64,000 nt of DNA from RUG100 sp034927505. Lineage in GTDB: Bacteria > Bacillota > Clostridia > Peptostreptococcales > Anaerovoracaceae. The position numbers were made by a program, and so were the translations under genes. The stretch lies in assembly GCA_034927505.1 (NCBI GenBank), contig JAYFPY010000004.1, forward strand, positions 1 through 64,000. The letters are read 5' to 3'. Shown here piece after piece: positions 50,920-58,822 of this stretch (the first letter of the stretch is position 1; each line of letters begins with the position of its first letter). The notes under the pieces were generated by a model, which worked only from the letters and a program-made list of their open reading frames with translations, did no database searches and was not told the DNA's origin.

Positions 50920-51237
50920 ATGCGTATACGAAAAGACAATGACGAAATACTCGATGATGAGGTCTCTTTGATGGCCCAATGCTCCGATGCACTTGCACAT
51001 CCTGCCAGGATCCGTATGTTCAGGCATATCATGGCCTGCAACAAATCTCTGGCAAGAGTCTGCAACAAAGATCTTGTAGGGACTTTTGATTATTCCCAGG
51101 CAACGATCTCTCAGCATATCAAAAAACTCATCACATCCGGGCTGGTGAATGCAAAACGAGAAGACCGCTACACTTACTACTACGCCAATATCGGCACCCT
51201 TATGAAATATCTGGATGTAACTAAAAAGTTTGAATAA
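50920..51237 (+). CDS. ArsR-family winged-helix transcriptional regulator
   Basis: A 105-residue regulator. The winged helix has CSDALAHPARIRMFRHIM, SQATISQHIKKLITSGLVNAKREDRYTYYYA, the family's HTH and wing. Cys at about 22 and 43 or 51 could be metal or redox ligands, but no classical CxC metal site is seen. It is divergent from two membrane protein genes and has its own TTGACA promoter. GGGAAG precedes the ATG. Confidence 0.85.
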   Translation: MRIRKDNDEILDDEVSLMAQCSDALAHPARIRMFRHIMACNKSLARVCNKDLVGTFDYSQATISQHIKKLITSGLVNAKREDRYTYYYANIGTLMKYLDVTKKFE

Positions 51238-51238
51238 A

Positions 51239-51736
51239 CTATGAGTTTTGAATAAGCGACAACGAAGGATCACCTGCCATTTTTTCCAGGCGGTTTTTTT
51301 GTCCTTCATTTGCAAAGCCAAAACCATACTGGTAGAAATCTATCACATCAGCATCCTTTACCAGTTCTTCCAACGGCGTTCCCACTTCACTTTTTCTGCT
51401 GTGATTTTTTACAGCGATGGCTATTGCTTCGATCTCACCTTCCGAAAACAATTCCGTTGTCCTCAGAAAATCCTGTACCGGACCGAAACCGAATTCGGCA
51501 TGGCCTTCCTGTTTCCCGTTTATTATCCTGCCGTAATCATGGCAGGCGCAGGCGCAGGCCGACAGGATCGGATCCAAGCCTCTATGCTGTGCCAGCATAT
51601 ATCCTACCTTTGCGCAACTGACAAGATGGACCCGTTCCCACTGTATCCAGTGATCCCTTTCCTCCTCCTGCACCAGCTTTTCATATTTATCTACTTCTTT
51701 CAGCAGTGCTCCCTGCAGTCTCAGTATTTTTTTCAT
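51239..51736 (-). CDS. HD-domain metal-dependent phosphohydrolase
   Basis: A 165-residue HD-domain protein: H37 (WERVHLVS), H66-D67 (ACHDYGR) and D128/D130 (VKDADVIDF), with H112 (KNHSRKS) as an extra ligand. The Cys-rich SACACACHD just before HD is unusual. Family members cleave phosphate esters, often nucleotides; the substrate is unknown. It overlaps the end of rlmH by 4 nt. Confidence 0.82.
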   Translation of the reverse strand: MKKILRLQGALLKEVDKYEKLVQEEERDHWIQWERVHLVSCAKVGYMLAQHRGLDPILSACACACHDYGRIINGKQEGHAEFGFGPVQDFLRTTELFSEGEIEAIAIAVKNHSRKSEVGTPLEELVKDADVIDFYQYGFGFANEGQKNRLEKMAGDPSLSLIQNS

Positions 51737-52182
51737 TTATGATACTTCTCTTTCTTTATTATCTTAAAACTCCTGTATATCTGTTCCAGCAGAATGATCC
51801 TCATCATCTGATGGGGGAATGTCATGCTTGAAAATGACAGCTTGAGATCGGACCGCCCGCTGACCCGCTCCGATAAGCCGTTGGACCCTCCGATCACAAA
51901 GGCCAGGCTGCTGTGTCCCCTGATTCCCAGCTGCTGTATTTTATCGGCCAGTTCCTCGCTGGAAAAGGCTTTCCCTTTGATCTCGAGAGTTATGACATAG
52001 TCTTCCTTTTTGATTTTTTTCAGGATATCTTCCCCTTCTTCATTGATGTCGTCTGACCGGCTTTCCTTCAGTTCCTGTATCTCGATGCGACAGTAAGCTC
52101 CCAGTCTTTTGACATATTCGCCTGCTGCCTGTGTCCAGTATTTTTCTTTCAGTTTCCCAATGCATATTATTTTTATATTCAC
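51733..52182 (-). CDS. rlmH: 23S rRNA (pseudouridine1915-N3)-methyltransferase RlmH
   Basis: A 149-residue SPOUT methyltransferase that methylates pseudouridine 1915 in 23S rRNA. The SAM-binding knot is seen as LAFVIGGSNGLSE (about 100-112) and SSMTFPHQMMRIILLEQIYR (about 123-142), ending in the typical KKEKYHK. The start is GTG with AGAGGAAAACA ahead. Confidence 0.93.
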   Translation of the reverse strand: MNIKIICIGKLKEKYWTQAAGEYVKRLGAYCRIEIQELKESRSDDINEEGEDILKKIKKEDYVITLEIKGKAFSSEELADKIQQLGIRGHSSLAFVIGGSNGLSERVSGRSDLKLSFSSMTFPHQMMRIILLEQIYRSFKIIKKEKYHK

Positions 52183-52194
52183 TGTTTTCCTCTT

Positions 52195-52989
52195 TCAGAC
52201 CTGATATACCGGGCTGACTTTATCACGGACAACTACATCCATTTTAAGTCTGCCGCCCGTATGTATCCCGGCTTCCTCCAGTATGTTTTTTATGGTGATC
52301 TCGGCCATTTCAGGAGTGTTGTTTTCCCGGCTGAGATGAGATAAAAGGATCTGTCTTTCCTTGTCGTTTTCTTCCACAAGACGGCAGATGCATTCTCCTG
52401 CAGCTTCGTTGGACAGATGACCTTCATCACTGAGTATCCTTCGTTTGACCTGATACGGGTATCTGCACATCCGCAGTACATCCACATCGTGATTGGCCTC
52501 CAGAGCAAGGAGATCGGCGTCTTTTATCTCTTCGAATATGTCTTCACTGACATATCCTGTGTCGGTCACTATGCTGATCTGCCTTCCGTTGCTTCTGAAC
52601 GAATACCCGACTGAATCGGCTGCGTCGTGACTGGTGCTGAATGAATGCACTTCAATATCGCCGACAACAAAACTGTCGCCGCTGATGAATGTTACCTGCC
52701 GCTCTTCGGGAACAAGCTCCGCTATATATTGCCAGGTACTTATGTTTGAATAGGTTATTGCCTCGCAGCTTTTCTTCGCTACTATACGCAGGCTCTTTAC
52801 ATGATCTGAATGTTCATGTGTGATGAGGATACCGTTTACATCCTCCGGCTCCAGCCCTACACTGTCCAGTCCCGCAAATATTTTTTTCCCGCTGATCCCG
52901 CAGTCTACCAGCAGTACAGTCTCATCGGTCCTGATCATATATGAATTGCCGCTGCTGCCGCTGGAAAAAGAACAAAATTCCAAATACAT
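52195..52989 (-). CDS. MBL-fold hydrolase (YycJ/WalJ type)
   Basis: A 264-residue metallo-beta-lactamase-fold protein with the metal motif ITHEHSDH (H58, H60, D62, H63) and the N-terminal GSSGNSYMI typical of YycJ/WalJ. It is a probable exo- or phosphodiesterase; WalJ has been linked to DNA replication and cell-wall control in other Firmicutes. It is divergent from the RNase H gene and lies 12 nt upstream of rlmH, with which it is probably cotranscribed. Confidence 0.88.
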   Translation of the reverse strand: MYLEFCSFSSGSSGNSYMIRTDETVLLVDCGISGKKIFAGLDSVGLEPEDVNGILITHEHSDHVKSLRIVAKKSCEAITYSNISTWQYIAELVPEERQVTFISGDSFVVGDIEVHSFSTSHDAADSVGYSFRSNGRQISIVTDTGYVSEDIFEEIKDADLLALEANHDVDVLRMCRYPYQVKRRILSDEGHLSNEAAGECICRLVEENDKERQILLSHLSRENNTPEMAEITIKNILEEAGIHTGGRLKMDVVVRDKVSPVYQV

Positions 52990-53036
52990 TTACCTTCTTT
53001 CTCTGATTCCTTTCGTATCTCTGAATCACATATTAA

Positions 53037-53107
53037 ATTGTACCACAAATAGCTGCAGGTTGAACCAAAAATCTCCTCTTGCCACAAAAGCCTCTTTGCC
53101 CCATAAT
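53037..53107. promoter_or_regulatory. Divergent promoters of the MBL hydrolase and RNase H genes
   Basis: Plus: TTGCCA (53079-53084), 17-nt spacer, CATAAT (53102-53107), each 5 of 6 to consensus, with RNase H starting 20 nt on. Minus: extended -10 TGGTACAAT with TACAAT at 53042-53037, about 50 nt before the MBL start. Confidence 0.6.
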
Positions 53108-53127
53108 ATACAGGATGGAGGAATGAT

Positions 53128-53673
53128 ATGGCTGTATTGAAAATATATACTGACGGAGCCTGCTCCGGCAATCAGAATGAAGAGAATGTCGGCGGCTGGG
53201 GTGCCGTCCTGGAATACGGAGAGCACCAAAAGGAACTTTGCGGCGGGCAGATAAACACTACCAACAATCGTATGGAAATGACTGCGCTGCTGTCTGCTTT
53301 TCAGGCTGTAAAAAAGGAAGGACAGACCATAGAGATCTATTCCGACAGTTCATACCTGATGGATTGTTTTCGACAGAAATGGTATGTCAACTGGCTGAGG
53401 AACGGCTGGAAGACCGCATCGAAAAAGCCGGTGGAAAACCGGGATCTGTGGGAACAGCTGCTGCCTTATCTCGAGCGGCACAGCATTACTTTTTTCCGTG
53501 TCAAAGGACATGTATCGCTGGATCACCCTTCCACAAACAAAGAGAAACTGTATAATAAATTTGTTGAATGGAACGGAGCCCGTTTCACTTTTGAAGAATT
53601 TGCCTATATTACCGATATGAACAACCGAGCGGACAGGCTTGCCAACGACGGTATGGATAAATACCGGGACTGA
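53128..53673 (+). CDS. rnhA: Ribonuclease HI
   Basis: A 181-residue RNase H type I that cleaves RNA in RNA-DNA hybrids. The catalytic set is D9 (YTDGACSGN), E50 (RMEMTA), D73 (YSDSSYL) and D169 (NRADRLA), with H128 in VKGHV. A loop insert (about 132-162, DHPSTNKEKLYNKF region) makes it longer than E. coli RNase HI. GGAGGAATGAT precedes the ATG. Confidence 0.93.
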   Translation: MAVLKIYTDGACSGNQNEENVGGWGAVLEYGEHQKELCGGQINTTNNRMEMTALLSAFQAVKKEGQTIEIYSDSSYLMDCFRQKWYVNWLRNGWKTASKKPVENRDLWEQLLPYLERHSITFFRVKGHVSLDHPSTNKEKLYNKFVEWNGARFTFEEFAYITDMNNRADRLANDGMDKYRD

Positions 53674-54435
53674 CTACAGATATTTTGCGCCGTCCCTTTC
53701 GAACATATATCGGCCAAGATCCTGCTCTTTTTTCTTGCCTCCGTAGAGTATCGCTGTTACCGGACATACATTTATGCAGGCCATGCACTGTGAGCATTTT
53801 GCATATTTCCATTCCGGTCTGTCTCCGTCCATTCTGATGATATCCATATGACATACATCTGCACACATACCGCATCCGGTGCAGTCATCTGTTACAGAAA
53901 ACACACCTGTTCCTCTTGCGAATTTATTGAATCCGCCGAACCCGAACGAAGATTTGAGAAATGTTCCGGATCCTCTGCAGACATCCGTGACCGTTCTTTT
54001 TTCTTTTACGGCACTGCAGATCTCCGGGATCTTTTCCCGGGCTTCCGTTATTTTTTTTCGTATGGTCTCTTCATCGTCCAGCGGTGACGGAACGTAATTC
54101 GCAGGCATTGCCACAGACCACGCGCCTTTTACAGGAAAAAATTTCGAAAGTATTTTGATGGTATTTCCCGCTTCAGAACTGCAGGTGCATACAGCGAAGG
54201 TATATTTCCCGTCTGCCTTCAACCTGCCTGCAAAATCCGAAACGATCTCAGGCGGCCCCCAGGCGTACACCGGAAACACCAGTCCGATCCTTTCGCCTGA
54301 AGATATGCTGCAATCATCACCGCACTCACCTTCCGGATCGCATTTGGTCATGTCAACAGCCTTGTCGTCGAGCCCCTTTGCGATCTCCTCTGCTATCCAT
54401 TTTGAATTCCCTGTACCTGAAAAATAGTATATCAT
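53674..54435 (-). CDS. EFR1-type ferredoxin (flavodoxin-like and 4Fe-4S domains)
   Basis: A 253-residue electron carrier. The N-terminal flavodoxin-like half opens MIYYFSGTGNSKWIAEEI, with GTGNS as the FMN phosphate loop. The C-terminal half has CTGCGMCADVCHMDII and CSQCMACINVCPVTAI, two 4Fe-4S clusters. The start at 54435 begins this motif and overlaps the upstream stop (ATGA), implying coupling to the AlkD-like gene. The partner enzyme is not known. Confidence 0.9.
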   Translation of the reverse strand: MIYYFSGTGNSKWIAEEIAKGLDDKAVDMTKCDPEGECGDDCSISSGERIGLVFPVYAWGPPEIVSDFAGRLKADGKYTFAVCTCSSEAGNTIKILSKFFPVKGAWSVAMPANYVPSPLDDEETIRKKITEAREKIPEICSAVKEKRTVTDVCRGSGTFLKSSFGFGGFNKFARGTGVFSVTDDCTGCGMCADVCHMDIIRMDGDRPEWKYAKCSQCMACINVCPVTAILYGGKKKEQDLGRYMFERDGAKYL

Positions 54436-55154
54436 TTTCTCTTCAGCTCCTTCAGTCTTTCTTTCTCTTCCTTTGGGACTCTGTAAGATTCCCTTATTTT
54501 TTGTATGGCCTTGTTCTGCGTCACATCGTCCAGCCTGCCGCTTTGCAGCAGCTCCTCGGTTTCTTCCGGAAATTTCACGAAACACACAGATATTAGCCAG
54601 GCGGCCGCCATCATCACATAATATTTTTCTGTATCCACTGCAGCCGCATCATTCAATATACTTTTTATATATTCCGGATCCCTGTCCGGCGCGCTGCCGT
54701 TGACAAAATGATCCATGATCATTACCAGCCCAAACCTTTTTTTAAATTCGCCGTCTGCTTTCAGCAGGCTGCGGAGAAATCTCATCCCCCGCTCCGGCTC
54801 TTTCCTTACGATCTTCATTGTTGATGCACAACTGTCGCATGTAGCCCAGTCGTGAATATAGGGAATAAACTGCGACACCGCCTCTTCCCATTCGTCATAA
54901 TCATGCGTTGCATATCCTATGGCCATGCCGTGTATCATACGTTCCTCATACATGCAGTCCCGGGGAAGCTGATCGATATACTCTTTAAAATTTTCTTTCG
55001 CCAGCTTTTTCGCAACAGTACGGACCTTCGGTATCCGGATGCCGATAACTTTGTCAGTGTCGACCCCGGGTATCAGCCGGCAGTTGAATTCTTTGTAAGC
55101 TTCGTCTTTCGCCGCCATCAGTTCCTGCAAAATTTCTTCACGCACAGAACTCAT
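54432..55154 (-). CDS. AlkD-like DNA alkylation repair protein
   Basis: A 240-residue HEAT-like repeat protein of the AlkC/AlkD group of DNA glycosylases, which excise alkylated bases. Helical repeats include RIPKVRTVAKKLAKE, YEERMIHGMAIGYA and YVMMAAAWLISVCFVKFPEE (W in the active-site helix). The start at 55154 follows GGGAG at 8 nt; the ATG two codons upstream is too near it. Overlaps the previous stop by 1 nt. Confidence 0.87.
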   Translation of the reverse strand: MSSVREEILQELMAAKDEAYKEFNCRLIPGVDTDKVIGIRIPKVRTVAKKLAKENFKEYIDQLPRDCMYEERMIHGMAIGYATHDYDEWEEAVSQFIPYIHDWATCDSCASTMKIVRKEPERGMRFLRSLLKADGEFKKRFGLVMIMDHFVNGSAPDRDPEYIKSILNDAAAVDTEKYYVMMAAAWLISVCFVKFPEETEELLQSGRLDDVTQNKAIQKIRESYRVPKEEKERLKELKRK

Positions 55155-55846
55155 TACCATGACTCCCTTCCGTCGCCGGTTATGGGAATGGAATCTCCAA
55201 GATAAGTCGGCTCCGGTTTATATATGCATTTGACAAAATCTTTGTCCCGGGCGACGACCTCCCTCAGGTCTCTCATCGTCTGCCCGCCGTATCTTTTCTG
55301 ATCTGCAGCAACTCCGCTGACTGTCATACCTAGTTTTTTACCGATGTACAGTGCTCTGTATTCATGATATCCCTGAGTCACTACCACCGCATTTTTTACA
55401 TCGAATATGGCTCCTGCACGATACATAGTTTCGTAAGTCGAAAACCCGGCGTGGTCGAGAAAAATATCTTTTCCCTTCACCCCGTGGTCGATCATGTATT
55501 CCTTCATGCATTTTACTTCATTGTATTCGATCTGCCCGTTGTCTCCTGACAGGAGCAGCTTTTTGCTGACGCCCTGTTTGTACAGATACAGTCCCACATC
55601 CAGGCGGTCCTTCAGCATCAGCGTCGGAGATCCGTCAGCCCTGACTCCGGCTCCCAAAATCAGTATACAATCCGCATTTTGATCCTTCAGCACAGCGAGC
55701 TCACTGCCATCCAGAGACACGTCTTCGCTGTCTACCGCTGCAGCAATGTCGCCCCCCGCAGAACCCACTACAATAAAGTTGATCCCCAAAACTATGACCG
55801 CTGCAGCTATTACGAATATCATGACCCCTTTTAAGATCTTTCTCAT
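55154..55846 (-). CDS. DUF218 (SanA/YdcF-type) membrane-anchored protein
   Basis: A 230-residue protein with one N-terminal TM helix (about 5-27) and a DUF218 domain: DCILILGAGVRADGSPTLML, KLLLSGDNGQIEYNEVKCM and VVVTQGYHEYRALYIGKKLG. Family members (SanA, ElyC) affect envelope permeability and cell-wall synthesis. It starts just inside the end of the transporter gene. Confidence 0.88.
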   Translation of the reverse strand: MRKILKGVMIFVIAAAVIVLGINFIVVGSAGGDIAAAVDSEDVSLDGSELAVLKDQNADCILILGAGVRADGSPTLMLKDRLDVGLYLYKQGVSKKLLLSGDNGQIEYNEVKCMKEYMIDHGVKGKDIFLDHAGFSTYETMYRAGAIFDVKNAVVVTQGYHEYRALYIGKKLGMTVSGVAADQKRYGGQTMRDLREVVARDKDFVKCIYKPEPTYLGDSIPITGDGRESW

Positions 55847-57054
55847 TTCACGCCTTTCATTCTGCTGACCACGAATCCTACTACGATAGCAGCAACCGCC
55901 AGAACAGCCACCATTATAAATGTAGTCCCGTATTCACCGCCTGCTTTTTCGATCAGAGCACTTGAAATCATCGGTCCGATTATCGCTGCCGGTATGAGAA
56001 GGAAATTGCACAGACTGAAATTGACCGGATAATTTTTCGGGCCGAATGTCTTATGTATATATGCCGACGTTACAGCCGGTGCGCTGCCATAACTCATTCC
56101 AATGAGCAGCATGCCTATTATGATCAGCGCTGCACTGTCTGCAGATGCTCCGGCAATCAAAAGTATTCCACCGATGAGTATGCACAGTGCCGGCAGCAGT
56201 ACTGCCGGTCCTTTTCCCCATTTGTCGAAAGTCGCTCCGAACACTACACGTCCGCAGCCGTTGAACACTGAAACCAGCAGTCCAAGAACGGCCGCTGCGC
56301 CAAAGGCAACTGCGATGGTCGCCGCACTGTTGATGACCAGAAGGCCTGCCGAGCAGACCAGTATCCCCCATACGAATATCAGCCAGAAAGCCGGTGTCTT
56401 CAGCATTTTGCCCGGCGTGATATCCACCGCTGCATCTCCTCCGGCTGCAGTTTCCTTTTTAGCACCGATACTGTCCGGCACACGAAGGAACAGTCCTCCG
56501 ATCACCAGGACTATCGGAACCACTATGGCCAATATCAGAAATGCTCTGAACAGGCCGCCTGCCGATACCATGGCGTTTACTGCTGTTCCCAGAATTATCC
56601 CGCCGAAACCGAATCCCATCATCTGGATGCCGCTGGCAAGTCCTGCTTTGTCCGGAAACCATTTGTTCACCGCGCCCAGTATGTTGACGTATCCGATGCC
56701 GACTCCTCCTCCGCAGAAGAATCCATACAGCACATAGAGAAGGTACAGGCTGGTCGTCGGACTGCCTGTATCCAGTCTGGATACTCCGAAAAATCCGATG
56801 AAGAGCATTATTGCCGAAATCATCACTATGATCCCCGGCTTCATCTTCATAGCCATCTTGCCGCCGGCGAATCCGCCCACGCAGAAGAAAACCATCGATA
56901 TGGTGAATGTCATCGATATCTGAGATACCGACCATGACGGGAAAGCCGCTGACAGCGGCGCTCTGAATATGGACCAGGCGTACAGCAGGCCCAAAAATAT
57001 CAGCATTATCGTCCCTATGAACAGATATCCCCATCTTCTTTTATTCGTTTCCAT
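55843..57054 (-). CDS. OFA-family (oxalate/formate antiporter-type) MFS transporter
   Basis: A 403-residue, 12-TM MFS protein. The text MEMFLGLLYAWSIFRAPL-like region (LLYAWSIFRAPLSAAFPSWS) and GVGIGYVNILGAVNKWFPDKAG are typical of the OFA branch, which moves organic monocarboxylates and dicarboxylates. It lies downstream of the aminotransferase and iorAB, so export of an aryl acid or similar product is likely. GGAGGAAATCA precedes the ATG. Confidence 0.88.
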   Translation of the reverse strand: METNKRRWGYLFIGTIMLIFLGLLYAWSIFRAPLSAAFPSWSVSQISMTFTISMVFFCVGGFAGGKMAMKMKPGIIVMISAIMLFIGFFGVSRLDTGSPTTSLYLLYVLYGFFCGGGVGIGYVNILGAVNKWFPDKAGLASGIQMMGFGFGGIILGTAVNAMVSAGGLFRAFLILAIVVPIVLVIGGLFLRVPDSIGAKKETAAGGDAAVDITPGKMLKTPAFWLIFVWGILVCSAGLLVINSAATIAVAFGAAAVLGLLVSVFNGCGRVVFGATFDKWGKGPAVLLPALCILIGGILLIAGASADSAALIIIGMLLIGMSYGSAPAVTSAYIHKTFGPKNYPVNFSLCNFLLIPAAIIGPMISSALIEKAGGEYGTTFIMVAVLAVAAIVVGFVVSRMKGVK

Positions 57055-58237
57055 TGATTTCCTCCATTAACGCCTTGAATCCCGGCAGTGAATTTATGAT
57101 CGTATCGTATGATACGCAGTAAGCTATCCTCACATATCCCGGACATGCAAAGGAGCTTCCCGGCACTACAAGTATGTTATGATTTTTCGCCATGCGGCAG
57201 AATTCTTTGTCATCTTCTATGGGAGATTTTACAAACAAATAGAAAGCGCCTTCCGGCTTTATGCACTCATATCCCGCTTTCATCAGACCTCCATAGAGAG
57301 CCTGCCTGTTTTTATCATAAGCTGCTATGTCAGTTGTGCATTTTATACATCTTGCGGCAACCCGCTGCATCAGTGTAGGAGCATTGACAAATCCCAGGAC
57401 ACGGTTCGCAATGTTTGCAGCCGTGAAAAGATCATCAAAATCATCTGCTTCTGAAGGGATGACCAGATATCCGATCCTCTCTCCCGGAAGAGAAAGGGAT
57501 TTGCTCCACGAATATCCCACTATGGTGTTTTTATAAAAGCTGGTGACATACGGAACCTTGACTCCGTCATATACCAGTTCTCTGTACGGCTCATCGGATA
57601 TTATGAAGATATCATGTCCGAATTCTTTTTCCTTTTTTGAGAGGATGGCCGCCAGTTTTTTCAGGGTCATTTCCGAATACACTACGCCTGTAGGATTGTT
57701 GGGAGAATTGATTATGACCGCATGAGTCTTCTCCGAGATCATCTCTTCCAGCTTTTTCAGATTCGGCATGAAGGTTTCAGTATCCGCCGGAACAGCCTTC
57801 AAAACGGCCCCGTGGTTTGCCGCATAGTTTCCGTACTCGACAAAGTACGGTGCGAAAGCCAGCACTTCATCCCCCGGATCCAGCAGTGTTTTCATGGCTA
57901 CATTGAGCCCCCCTGCCGCGCCTACTGTCATTATTATGTTCTTTGATGTGAACCATGTTCCGTGAAGCCGGTTGAGATGTCTTGCCACAACCTCTCTTAC
58001 ATCGTCATATCCACTGTTGCTCTGATTGTATCCGTGGATAAAAGTGGAAGCTTCCTCGGCCAGGATGTCTTTTATGGCCTGTTCCACTTCTTTCGGCGCA
58101 GGCACACTGGGATTTCCCAGACTGAAGTCGTATACATTCTCAGCGCCGACTTCCTTAGCCATGCGGGCTCCTTCTTCAAACATTGCCCTTATAGCTGAAT
58201 TCCCCTGTATATAGGGCTTCATACTCTTTGCTGTCAT
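57041..58237 (-). CDS. Class I/II PLP aminotransferase (aspartate/aromatic type)
   Basis: A 398-residue fold-type I aminotransferase. PLP Lys is K246 (GYSWSKSLSLPGERIGY), with N181 (NSPNNPTG), D215 (ISDEPYR) and R254. It probably makes the 2-oxo acid that IorAB oxidises. It lies 12 nt downstream of iorB and overlaps the transporter start by 14 nt. GGAGGAAAAGGAA precedes the ATG. Confidence 0.92.
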   Translation of the reverse strand: MTAKSMKPYIQGNSAIRAMFEEGARMAKEVGAENVYDFSLGNPSVPAPKEVEQAIKDILAEEASTFIHGYNQSNSGYDDVREVVARHLNRLHGTWFTSKNIIMTVGAAGGLNVAMKTLLDPGDEVLAFAPYFVEYGNYAANHGAVLKAVPADTETFMPNLKKLEEMISEKTHAVIINSPNNPTGVVYSEMTLKKLAAILSKKEKEFGHDIFIISDEPYRELVYDGVKVPYVTSFYKNTIVGYSWSKSLSLPGERIGYLVIPSEADDFDDLFTAANIANRVLGFVNAPTLMQRVAARCIKCTTDIAAYDKNRQALYGGLMKAGYECIKPEGAFYLFVKSPIEDDKEFCRMAKNHNILVVPGSSFACPGYVRIAYCVSYDTIINSLPGFKALMEEINGNE

Positions 58238-58249
58238 TTCCTTTTCCTC

Positions 58250-58822
58250 CTACAGTGCGAACCCGGCTTCGAATGCCTTTATGTTCAGCTCTGCAAATCC
58301 TTTTTTCACATTATTTTCTATTGCCTTGTGCCAGTCTACTCCTTCAACATTCATCGCTTTGACAAGAGCGCCAAGAAGTACAACATTCATGGCTTTTGGA
58401 TTTCCCAGCTTTGCTGCGATCTCTCCCGCCTTTATGGACAGTACTTCGGCTTTGGTTTTCAGTTCTTCCAGTATCCCCTCGGGATAATCGACTTTTCCCA
58501 TGAGGATCGGTGCAGACGGTATTTCAAAATCGTTGACCACCATCCTGCCGTTGGGTTTGAGATATTCCAGCCATCTCAATGCTTCCATCTTTTCGAAAGC
58601 AACAATGACATCGGCTTCTCCCTTTCCGACAATCGGCGAATAAACTTTTTCTCCGTAACGCACTTGTGTAGATACGCTGCCGCCCCGCTGGCTCATCCCG
58701 TGTATCTCGCTCATTTTGACTTCGTATCCGGCTTCTATCAGGCCGCCTGTGAGGATCTTGCTGGCCAGGATGGTTCCCTGTCCGCCGACGCCCACCAGTA
58801 ATATATTTTTTACTTCGCTCAT
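58250..58822 (-). CDS. iorB: Indolepyruvate:ferredoxin oxidoreductase beta subunit
   Basis: A 190-residue gamma/beta-type subunit of 2-oxoacid:ferredoxin oxidoreductase. LLVGVGGQGTILASKIL near the start and MSEIHGMSQRGGSV are diagnostic. It forms a heterodimer with IorA and converts aryl pyruvates to aryl-acetyl-CoA, passing electrons to ferredoxin. The start at 58822 follows GGGGAGGTAAGAAA and overlaps the iorA stop (ATGA). Confidence 0.95.
   Translation of the reverse strand: MSEVKNILLVGVGGQGTILASKILTGGLIEAGYEVKMSEIHGMSQRGGSVSTQVRYGEKVYSPIVGKGEADVIVAFEKMEALRWLEYLKPNGRMVVNDFEIPSAPILMGKVDYPEGILEELKTKAEVLSIKAGEIAAKLGNPKAMNVVLLGALVKAMNVEGVDWHKAIENNVKKGFAELNIKAFEAGFAL

Noticed and set aside
50779..51327. 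A 183-residue N-terminal extension of the membrane protein at 50146-50778
   Set aside because: It lies antisense to the ArsR gene and across both promoters. GGAGAG before 50778 gives a clear start.
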